Positions 11,036 through 20,534 of a stretch of 64,000 bases of DNA are shown piece after piece. The notes beneath the pieces were generated by a model that did not search any database, was not told where the DNA came from, and saw only the letters and a list, made by a program, of their open reading frames with translations. Position 1 is the stretch's first letter. Each line of letters begins with the position of its first letter. Both the position numbers and the translations under genes were made by a program. Origin of the DNA: Ulva prolifera (lineage: Eukaryota; Chlorophyta; Ulvophyceae; Ulvales; Ulvaceae); NCBI GenBank assembly GCA_023078555.1, contig CM041204.1, positions 220,923 through 284,922 on the forward strand, given 5' to 3'.

Positions 11036-13000
11036 CAATTGCAATTGTGATGCTTCAAAGAGATACTGGGCTAGAGCTCAGCAGCTTGAAGGTCAAAGCG
11101 TCAGAGCCTCCCTCGAAGTAGCCGCCACGCATACAGATACACTGGAGACACAGGCCATCAGCATCCTGATCAGATGTGATTGCGCTGCCGGTATGTATAC
11201 AGCTCGCTTGTTCACCTCTGGCCACGATGCATTCCATGATGCCGCAACGCTCAACCAATTGCAAGCGCTTCGCTCCCACAAGCAAGCTGTGCACAACGTG
11301 CGCATCATATCATATGCCTCCTTCGGTGACGTGAACTCACCTAGACCTGCAATTTCGGGGGGGGGGGGGGGGGGGGGGGGGGGAGGCTGGCTTCCTAGGT
11401 CTGCACTGCTACGGCCGCACATGCATGTGTTGCCGCGTACGTTGCCCTGGATTGTATACTCCAGCGCCTATAGCTAGGGCCACATGTGTGGCCCTTCTCG
11501 ACTGCACGCTCGCACGCCACGCCACGCACTACATGCATATGGCGACCGCAGTGACGCGCCTACGGGGCGCCACTGAGCTCAGGACCTTGTGGTGCTCGTT
11601 GCCAGGGCAGCCTCAACCCTGGCGGCGGAGGTCTTGCATGCAATTGCAATGGCGGTGCCACATGGCACGTGCAGTCGAACAGAGGCATCGCTGCATGCAT
11701 GTGGATCCGAAAGCCGGCGGGACCATCACTGCCGTGCGCACGCATGTGCTGAAAAGAGTGTGCCTGATCATGTGTGCATACGCGTACTTCATGATGTCAA
11801 CATCATGAAGCACAAGCATGCACACATGCTGTGCAGGACAGTCATGCTGAATTTGATTGGACTGTCAAGCCCTATGTCATGCCCGACAACAAGGCGCACG
11901 ATGACCAGCGCAGGTATGTGGAAGCCTAGGAAACGCATTGCGGTTTGTCACACAAACAGTGTGGATCAGGCTTCACTTGTCTGACAGATTGACAGAGCCT
12001 GAGTCCGAGCAGAGTCTGCTCTCGATCACGTTTGGTAGGCCTGTAGATGATGAGCTAGATGATGGAGAGATCTGATTATCGATAATTAGAAAATCTATCA
12101 CAGATGAACCATGCCTGGATGGTTCAATTGAGGAGGACCTGTGTGTGTGTGTGTGGCGCCTTGCGTTGGCTCTCTGCACCCAGTCCATATGCATTATTAC
12201 TCCCATTCGCGCCCACGCAGTATCTAGACATAGCACCTCCAGACACCAACGATGCTGTGGCATGTTCCAGCGTGCACTTGCCGCTGCGTGATGTTCACTT
12301 CGCGAGGTCCATGTGGTCTGGAAATAAGTGGTCGATCATTCAACACGCATGCCCCATTCCGCTCAGCATCTGATGTGAGAATCGACTTCGTCGCATTTTT
12401 CAGCAGCCCGTCCATGGCACGAACTTCCAGCCATGAATTGCACATATGCTGCAACCCAAGTAACCTGAACTGGTGTATTTTGCCAGTTGATCTGCCGTAG
12501 CGACACGGCCACATTCGTCCCGTTCGCATTATGTACTGGCGCTGCATTCAGCGACAACATTTCCGATGTCGTCGTCGCCAGAGTCTACTGGGGGATCCTG
12601 GAGCCTAAATTATTGTATGAGGACCACACCGGATGATGTGAGGAGCCTGCAACGCACATGTGGCGAAGGAGCTGTGGGTTTTCTCGCGAGGCATGCCCTG
12701 TACGAAGCGGCGTTACGTGCGCCACTGTCTTGTTGAACTCAGACACACACATTGATCTAATTGATGTGATCTGCCCATGGATACCTGAAAGTGACCGAAC
12801 CATCACTGATGCCCAAGTGAAGAGGCCTCCGGCTCACTAGGCACACTGCAATACACCACAAAGTGCTCCAGTTCCCTGCCCTGGCACATGTACACCACAG
12901 ACTGGACTGAATTAAGGCCGGACCACATGCCCGAGGTGAGCACAGCTGTAGCAAGGAAGCAGGTGGTACTCCAGTGAACTGATCAGCTCATGAGCTGAGG
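11036..13000. other. No recognisable gene; contains a 27-base G run
   Basis: A G homopolymer occupies 11357-11383. The region around 11090-11150 resembles 18715-18775, so part of this spacer is duplicated upstream sequence of the paralog family. I found no conserved coding block here. Confidence 0.45.
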
Positions 13001-13039
13001 ACAAGTCATGGCTCAGCGAAGCTCACATCCTTTCTCACA

Positions 13040-13640
13040 TCGGCCTGCACCTGGTGCTACCAACAGCCACAGGCAACTGGCGCAGCACCCTGGTCATGGC
13101 TGAACGACTGATGAACCATCCCCAGTGCATGCAGTTCACATGCACTGCTGCGCCATCGCCAATGCATCCCACCAGAAACTTGCCCGAAACAACAATTTAG
13201 GTTGTGCTTCTGCAAGTAGCTACTGCACCTCTCATATGACACCGGAGTGTGTTGCTTCGCATGATCTGAGGCCTCTTCACTTTGCAGGCCTTGTAGTATT
13301 GTACAGTATTTCCCGCAGGCCGAGACTCGCACCATCTTCACTGTCCACCACTCGCCACTCAGGCCACGTCACTCTGAGTGACTCACTCATGATCACCCCC
13401 AACAAACAAGCAGCCAAGCTCCATGCCGGGCGCCGCAACATACCCAGCACAACCTCCTTGCACAATTTCCGCTGCAGCGGGCATTCCGCGCCTGTGTCGT
13501 TGTGGCGACGATGTGCGCGATGTGCGCCATGGCGGAGCTGCCGATCCGCGTTCCCGTCCTAAGTTACAAGGCCGCTCGCAATATTGAAATCTAGACGCCT
13601 GAGTCGGATGCACCTGCCTGCATGTATATATGTTCACCTG
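13040..13640 (-). pseudogene. Decayed third copy of the SUMO-tail gene family (promoter and 5' end)
   Basis: The block GCCATGGCGGAGCTGCC at about 13529, the TATA-like element at about 13612-13632 and the downstream GTTATGTAGGATGTGTGCAC at about 13851 match the upstream regions of both intact paralogs. Reading toward lower coordinates, a weak match to the conserved N terminus (a GGDHE segment, then VKMVRVSACGKY against IKVVRVYSTDTF) appears, but the frame is broken by stops. The upstream match is fairly clear; the coding remnant is tentative. Confidence 0.35.
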
Positions 13641-13705
13641 CAGAAAGCTACAAGTACTTGTCTGCTGAATGCATTCGGTGGCTGACTCATGGAATTACCA
13701 GTGCA

Positions 13706-13790
13706 GCATGATCCTGTGTGTATCTGTGTGTTGCTGTTGATTCGGATGAGATTCGGATCTAGTGTTTGCCTTGTTCCATGCACTCTGTTG
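13706..13790 (-). repeat. SINE-like element copy, minus orientation
   Basis: Reads in reverse as the family core: GAATCTCATCCGAATCAACA plus a CA-rich tail. The head is diverged. No clear target-site duplication was found. Confidence 0.6.
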
Positions 13791-14019
13791 TAGTGTCCAG
13801 TGGTGCACCATGGCCAGCCCGGCTGCCTGAATTCAAATTTCAAAAGCCTTGTTATGTAGGATGTGTGCACAACGCTCGGGAGGGTGAACGAGCTCTGCCG
13901 CCGAAACAGATTTTGTCTTTAAAGCGCCATGGGATCTCTCAGAGCAGCAGCCACACCCACAGATCTACTACTGGAAACTCGGCTGGACCTACAGATCGAT
14001 ATAGACACGGTGCAGCGGC

Positions 14020-14372
14020 GGTGTGCCGGCCTGGCGTGGTGTGCTGTGGCTTGGGGGGTGGGGGTGGGGTTTGGGGCTAGGGCGGCCCCCGGCGATCGGG
14101 CGGCCATGATGGGCGGCCTCAGGCAGCAGTGTGTTGGGCGCGGCCCTGTCGTACGGCGGCAGGCGTTGCTGTGTTGGCGGTTGTGTTGTTGTGTGTGGGC
14201 CGTGGGGTCTGTGCGTGTGTGTGCTGGTGTGTGGTTGTGTGCTTGGCGGTCTGCGGATCTGTGTCGCTTGCTGCGCCGGTGATGGGTGCGATGTGCGTGG
14301 GTGTCTTGGTGTTTGCTTCGTCTGCGTGCTACTTTCGCGGTGCTGCCCACCTTGCTGCCTTTGTCCTTGTAA
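14020..14372 (-). repeat. Dispersed repeat family B, most complete copy
   Basis: On the minus strand it starts GTGTTACAAGGACAAAGGCA, continues through GTGGGCAGCACCGCGAAAG and a long CA-rich tract, and ends in the GC-rich GGCCGCCCGATCGCC segment. It matches pieces of 3640-4100, and its head matches 42640-42866 and shorter occurrences near 51165, 53650 and 62125. The TTACAA head resembles the SINE-like family, so the two may be related. Open frames through it reflect the simple-sequence composition. Confidence 0.6.
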
Positions 14373-14415
14373 CACGGTGCACCGGGGTCATGCTGTGATG
14401 TGACAGCTCTGCAAG

Positions 14416-14470
14416 TACGTCGTTACGCAAGAATGAACAGGAAAAGACAACTACCTCGTGCACAAGACAA
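14416..14470 (+). mobile_element. Very short SINE-like insertion with 18-bp target-site duplication
   Basis: A 55-bp fragment with head CGTTACGCAAGAATGAACAG. It is flanked by ATGTGACAGCTCTGCAAG (14398-14415) and ATGTCACAGCTCTGCAAG (14471-14488), one mismatch in 18. It represents only the head of the family. Confidence 0.8.
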
Positions 14471-14488
14471 ATGTCACAGCTCTGCAAG

Positions 14489-14665
14489 GGCCGCGCGTGA
14501 GCAAGGGCTGCAGAATGATGCGGGCCTGGAGGAAGCGACCCTGCTGGGCCGACTCAGATGTCTGGGCGCGGTCGTAGTGTGATCGTGTGTATGTTGCTGT
14601 TGTTCTGGATGAGATTCTTTTAAAAGAATTGAGGTGTTTGTCTTCTCCAATTTACTGACATGCAA
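14489..14665 (-). repeat. SINE-like element, near full-length minus copy
   Basis: In reverse it carries the degenerate head, GAATCTCATCCAGAACAACA, the CA-rich part with CGATCACACTACGACC, and the 3' segment (GAGTCGG, CTTCCTCCAGGCCCGCATCA). It begins right behind the duplication of the previous insertion, so two members of the family sit back to back in opposite orientation. Confidence 0.7.
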
Positions 14666-15125
14666 CATATCATGGCCGCGATGGGCGCCATGTTTGCCCT
14701 CCATTAGATATCTTATATGGTACCAGCTTAGGCCCGACCGAGGACTCCAGGCCTCAGAGGCTTCAAATCTGAAGACACGGAAGCGCTACCAGTGCTAGCT
14801 ATAGGCAAGATTGACCAAAACAGCATTGATCTCGGGCAACAGAGCAGGCTGATCGCAAGTAGTTACCAGTAGTGCAGTATCCGTGTGCCTGCCACAGCGC
14901 GTATCTTCCACAGCGCATAAATGACGCCCGCACCTCGGTCATTGAATGGCCATGTGCACCATTCCCACACGGCGAGCGCATCTCACCAAGACATATACTT
15001 ATTCTATACTCCCTGTCACCTCTCATATCGCACGTGCCATACGAGAGGAATGTACAGGATCCTACTCCAGAGTGCATGCATGTACAGTCACTTCGCACAA
15101 CGGGCCCCGTCGCCCCCAGGTCAGG

Positions 15126-15310
15126 TCACTCAACCACAACAACCTCCCCGTCACGCTCCATGTCGGGCGCAAAGGCGCCCGCAGCGTACTCAGTGCTTCC
15201 CCTCTTGCATTCTTCCGGTGCAACGGGCGGCCTGGTTGGCACTGTGCCGATCGACTGCCGCTCCTCCCTTCAAGATGTCGCTGTTGGCCACGTGCACGGG
15301 CCCCATCGCC
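15126..15310 (-). pseudogene. Duplicated terminal-exon segment of paralog 2, second SUMO-type tail
   Basis: Just downstream of the stop of the 15331-18258 gene, the minus strand again encodes its C-terminal tail: PEECKRGSTEYAAGAFAPD then MERDGEVVVVE and a stop at 15126-15128. The gene itself ends AEDCKRGRAEYDAGLFVPG then VKHHGEVVEIE. Both copies keep the frame, the stop and the hydrophobic VVxx core of a SUMO-interaction motif, while most other positions have changed. It may be a relic of tandem duplication or an alternative last exon. No splice acceptor was established. Confidence 0.55.
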
Positions 15311-15330
15311 ACTTGAGTGCTTACGCCAGG

Positions 15331-18258
15331 TCACTCAATCTCGACGACCTCGCCATGGTGCTTTACGCCGGGCACGAAGAGGCCAGCATCGTACTCTGCA
15401 CGGCCCCTTTTGCAATCCTCTGCTGCAGCGGGCGAGTCGCACGTGTGGACAGACGACCGCTGCCGCTTCTTGCCCCACCCTTCAACCTCCACCGCATCGG
15501 CATCTGCCCTGCCTTCACCCCCAAGCTGCAAAGCACGTGTCTCAAAGGCAGTGGGTGTTTCGGCCGCATTGCCGCTAGCTGTGTACTGACACACGGGGAG
15601 AGAGACTCTCATGTCCGCTGCAGTGTGCGGCGCCTCCGCCACCGCTGCAGCAGGCCGCTCCTCGACCGCAGCAGCCGTGACAGCAGCATGCGGCGGTGGC
15701 ACAGGCGCCGCAGCGGCAGCACCCACTTCAGCGGGACTGCAGCCCAGCTCGATGCGTTCCCCGCCTGCACACCAGCGCTGGGTGGTCGCGCCCAATCGCA
15801 TGTAACAATACCGAATATTAATGAATATGCAGGGGTATTTTCTGAAAGGTAGCCCTGAAAAATGCCGCAAAGGGACCCAGCACTGCTGCACACGCTTGCA
15901 CCGCTCGCTGGTCAACAGTGGAAAGTCACCATGCTTGTGGGGTGGGGGGTGTATAGCGCTGTAGGTCGCTGAATGTAGAGTCCGTGATGGCCATGCATGC
16001 TGCCGCCACGTGTGGCCGCAATAAAATCTTGCCAAATGGCATGCACTGCTGGCCCCTGTCACCCATGCGCACACCAATATTATCAGACTTTCTGGATTCT
16101 TTCGACTCATACGCTGCAAGATGTCTTGAGATTTTGTGAACAGAAGTATGAACTGCTGTGCTGCCGAGCCAGTGCTGGTGGCTATAGTATACAGGACACC
16201 AGTGACTTCTCGCCCCGCGCTGACTGACAGTAAAACGCCATAATTGCAAAGTGGCACCCTCACCGCCCTGCAAATCTATGCAGTCATACAACACCGGCAC
16301 TTTTGCCGCTTCTCCAGACGGCGATGATGCAGCAGCAGCCTCTAGAGGCCGCTCCTCCATAGACACGCGTATACGCGTGGCCATTCCCGTCCCCGGCTAT
16401 TCTTGAGCTGAGCCCGCTGGCGGTGTGGCATTCTCGACGGCATGTGCATCAGCCACTTGGGCGAGCGGCATACCTCCTGAGTCGGCGCTGTGGCTCAGGC
16501 GACCTCCAGCGGGTGCAGAGAGGGCACGGATGACCTCGACCGCCTGAACCCTCCCCTCTCTCAGCTGTCTGATGTACGGCTGAAGGCAGTCTGTGAGGAG
16601 CCGGACGCATTGTCCATGCACGGCACACGCCGCCTCATGCGGGCCCGGGGGAAGACGCCATGCAAACCATGCCTTCTGGCGACGATGAGTCAAAACCGAT
16701 ACGAGGCCGAGACGGCAGCCAAAGTGGACCTGCGCCGCAGACACTGGCTGTGACCACGGTGAGCACTGCCTTAGCTCACAGGGCGGAAGGATCGCAACAG
16801 AAGAATCTCGCAAGCTGCTGAAGCATGTTTCATGTTGCGCACGTGCGTTGAGCACAAAGAAAGATGCTGTTCAGTGTTGCGCACATTTCTCCGTTTAATC
16901 CTTTTTATGCCGTCATGAAACCGCTGAACCTGATACCGTGGTACAAGGTGGCTTACGTGCCGGTAGTACCAGTTGCGGTCAAAGGCTACGATGGCGTCGG
17001 GACAGCACTGATCGGATGCAAATGGCGCAAGCTGCAATGCGTTGTACAGATCTTTATGCCCACGCCAAGATGGAGCATTTGCAGCCTTGGGGACTGCCTC
17101 GATAACATCAGAGTCACGAACAAGCTGAAGGTCGCCAATATCTGCAAAGGAGCGCATCTGCCTGCCACCAGTGGTCGGTTCAGTGCTGTCAGGGGCCATG
17201 CCGGTCCGGACAATGGCCATGGGGGCGCATGTTGCATGCGCATCATGATGGCGGGCCGCCTGCTGCAGTGGCGGGTGGAGCGAGAACGCGTGGCCACGAT
17301 AATGGCGCGCAGGTTCGGCAGCCCGGGCTGCCGTGAAGACAGCCGAAGCTGCTGACACGCGCGCCAGCGCCGCCACCTCGTCTCTGCATGCTTCTGCCCT
17401 GTCGACTGCCGCTGTTGCTGCCGGTCGGAATGCTGCTGCTGTTGAGAACGCTGCTGGTCCTTGTGGCGTGGGAAAGAGCTCAGCTGCTTCCGTCGGACAA
17501 ATCGCCCGGGCTGGGGCCATGCTGGGCTGCAACGCCGCAGCAATAGATGATGTTCGAGCTGCTGGCCGCAGCGGAACGCGAGGCTCTGCTGCCGCCGCTG
17601 GTGCCGCTGCCGCTGCTGCTGGCGGACGCTGAGGCGGCGCCTGAGCTTCTGGCTGCGCCACGGGCCGGGACGCTGTTGCTGCTTCTGCCGCGCCTGCCAG
17701 GAGAGCCAGCAGGTCTGCTTTCGATGGTGCTGATGCGGATCTGCCTGTGCCTTCGAATGTCTGCCCGTTTTGAGCCCGTGTTGACCCTGAGCGTGCCGGC
17801 AATGCATCAGTCTCACACAGCTGTGCACTTGAGGGCACTCCCACAACGCCACATACGTTTGCTGCTTCAGCGGCCGCCTCGCCCAGACTTGAGCCTGCTG
17901 CCATTGGCGCTGCAGCTGGCGTCGATGGACTGAGACCTGGACTGGCCTCGCGCACCACGAACGCAATCACGGCAGGGTCGTAGCCCTCGCTCGCACGTGC
18001 AACCTTCAAGACTTTGCATACGTGATCTTTCGGGTCTTGCACTTCGGCGCCGGTACCGTCTGCCAGAGCTCTCGACTGCTTCAGCAACACGCGTAGCAAA
18101 ACCACGTCGCGCGGCATCTCCAGTTCAAGTCTATCCAGGAGCTCTGAGAACGTATCGGTAGAATACACTCTCACGACCTTGATATCAGTAGTAAAGAGGC
18201 TTTTGTTATGCTCATCGACAACACAAACAGCTTTGAGAGTGTACTCCGCGGTGGCCAT
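15331..18258 (-). CDS. Unrecognised nuclear-type protein with SUMO-interaction-like tail, paralog 2
   Basis: Three exons on the minus strand: 18258-16885, 16729-16474, 15764-15331 (687 codons plus stop). Donors are GTGCGC and GTATGC, and all phases match paralog 1. Conserved parts are the N-terminal domain (MATAEYTLKAVCVVDEH to SEGYDPAVI), the block VRDSDVIEA to KRIKRRN, and exon 2 with FAWRLPPG. The middle is Ala/Gln/Pro-rich and of low complexity. Exon 3 has a basic cluster GKKRQR and ends HGEVVEIE, a SUMO-interaction-like tail. Intron 2 is much longer than in paralog 1 (709 vs 270 bp) because a hAT-like MITE sits at its 3' end; the acceptor GTGTGCAG is one copy of the MITE target duplication. 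The ATG at 18258 matches that of paralog 1. Function unknown. Confidence 0.72.
15773..15885 (+). mobile_element. hAT-like MITE at a 3' splice site
   Basis: 113 bp with terminal inverted repeats CAGCGCTGGGT and ACCCAGCACTG. A perfect 8-bp target duplication CTGCACAC lies at 15765-15772 and 15886-15893. Internal sequence (CCGAATATTAATG, AGCCCTGAAAAATGC) matches the copies at 18777, 28653 and 46739. An 8-bp duplication with CAGNG termini fits the hAT superfamily. On the gene strand the duplication is GTGTGCAG and forms the last eight bases of intron 2 of paralog 2. Confidence 0.88.
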
Positions 18259-18484
18259 GTTGAGGTTATGCGCAGCACTGTAGCGGTCTGACAGCGAGCA
18301 CCACTTCCAGGCGAGCCGCAATGTGCGTGAATCATCGAATCAGTGTGTTCTACGCAGTGTAGCGCCGGTCGCGTGCAATGGCGGAGCTGCCTGGTCGAAT
18401 TCCTTCGTGCTTCAAGGTCTCTCGCGAAGAGTCGGTACATGAGTCATGGGACCCTCCTCATCTTTCAGGCTGCATGCAGCGGGC

Positions 18485-18515
18485 TGCAACTGCCTGCATG
18501 TATATATCTTGACCT
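18485..18515 (-). promoter_or_regulatory. Candidate TATA-type core promoter of paralog 2
   Basis: The minus strand reads AGATATATACATGCAGGCAG about 240 bp upstream of the ATG at 18258, matching the element upstream of paralog 1 in sequence and spacing. Confidence 0.45.
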
Positions 18516-18776
18516 ATACATATCTACATGTACTTGACTACTAGCTACATATGCATCTAGTAGTATTAGATGCATATGATGACTGACTCGTTTGAGCCTG
18601 TGTGGGTACCAGGGTTGTCTTATGTAGATACTGCACATAGACTGCAGACAACATGTGTACACATCCCACAATGCTAGCTTTCCAGAGTCAACTTGAATGG
18701 GCTCTGCCAAGAACAATAGAAGCGTCAGGGCGACGCTGAGACCTGCCCTCGAAGCAGCAGGCACGCACACGCACAC

Positions 18777-18905
18777 CAGTGTTGAGTCATCGGGCCCGGG
18801 CCCGATCACATAGAACAGTTCCGAATATCCAGGTCTAATTTCTGGGTGGCAGGCCGCCTGTCGGCCCGCGAGGCGGCCTGAAAATGCTGCAAATAGACCC
18901 AACTG
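18777..18905 (+). mobile_element. hAT-like MITE, diverged copy
   Basis: Starts CAGTGTTGAGTC and ends GACCCAACTG, having lost two bases of the right terminal repeat. It carries an internal GC-rich insertion (AGGCCGCCTG ... GAGGCGGCCT). The flanking duplication is degenerate. It is the counterpart of the 28653 copy within the segmental duplication, so the insertion predates the duplication. Confidence 0.75.
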
Positions 18906-20534
18906 GTACACACTCCCGGCTGTCATGACCCCGAGGTGTCTGGTCGTCTCCGCGATGCAGGAGTCCCTAGGCTGCGGGCCCTCTCCGCTGCCTGGAGTCT
19001 GCGTAAAGGTACACCATATGCATGGCCTGGACCCGGGCAACCACGTCCTCGCCAGGGGGAAGGATAGCATGGGGACAAGCTGTCACAGGGGCCACACACA
19101 AATCAAATCCGATTTACTTGGCTGTACATACAGCTTGTGATAGTGCTGGAGACGAGTGGCATGGCCACTGGGCAGTATGATCGCTCACGAGCCAGCGTCA
19201 TCGTATGCGGCCGCCATCATGGGGGCAGCAGGGGTGATCCTGGTGCAGGCGGAGGAAGCAGGACCAGGAGGACGTGCACCCTCATGCAGGCGGATCTCCG
19301 GCAGTTACTGTGCAGTCATGCGGATGCATGGGCCACGCTGCTGTGAGCTACATCATCATGCAGGGGATTTCGCGTGCGGGGATGTCCCAGATGTAAGACG
19401 GGCATGCTTGCACATTGTGAAACTGTCCTCACGAACTCACACTGATACGATGATATAGATATGACACAGCTACCAGGAACTCTTTTGGAACAGGATGATC
19501 GGAACAGCAGCGATGACTGGGATCGAAGTGTAGGGAACCAAGTCGTCTGCCACCGCCCTGCACCGCTGCTGGCTGTGTCATAGCCTTTGGTGCCTAGGCG
19601 CCCTGCACCGCAGCTGCGGTGAGGGGCTAGGTTGCGGGTCTTATGAGGAGCACACTGGAATCGATGGCATATTGTATTATACACATGCTCACTGCACAGT
19701 CAAAGTAACATCACATTGTAGTCCAGGACATTCAAAGCTAACAGACGGCAGCATCAACCAATACTGCCAGTGCATGCACCCCGGTGTATGTGACGCATCA
19801 CTGCATCCACTAGAGCTGCATCGCATATTCATTCACGATGTCCGGCCCAAACACAACAGGTTATATATATCAGACGGACGGACCCTCCAAAATGGAGTCC
19901 GACTGTGGGTTGGGCAGCCCTGGGCACAACTACCAGGCATACGGTGCCCTCCCTCATCTCGGACTGAGACCCCAACAATCCATATCAAAACATGCGACTG
20001 TCAAGCACACACAACAGAGGCCTCGCAGCCGCAGCCTACACGCATGGCCACCTATGCAGCTGTGGCAGATCAGCAGGCATCGCCAGCTACAGTTCTCAGC
20101 AGCCATCTCTACACAAGCACCTCTGAAAAAGAAATGCAACGGCTCAGACATTTCTGCACTCACAGAGCGCTCTGTACAACACAGCACCACCAGCATCCAG
20201 GCTGCTTGCGATCGACACGTCTCCTCACTGATGTCTCCCGGGAGACTCGTGTGTGTACAGCGATCAGTGTTCGGCTGTCTGGCCTGACCCCCCTAGGACG
20301 ACTCTGAGCATTTGTCTTCTTGTTTTTTTTCTCTCAATTTTCAGGATAGCAGCCCCGTTAACCACAGGCAGCACGACCCAACAGGCAAGCATACCAGCCT
20401 GCTTCAGTGTGCCCTGGCTCAACAGCCAGCCTCGGCCAGCCAGTGGTCCTGCAGCGCGCCTCACTGTAACTACATACAAGTCTATATCATATACAAGGCC
20501 CCACTCTCTTCCCAAGGCAGCACAACGGCGCCTC

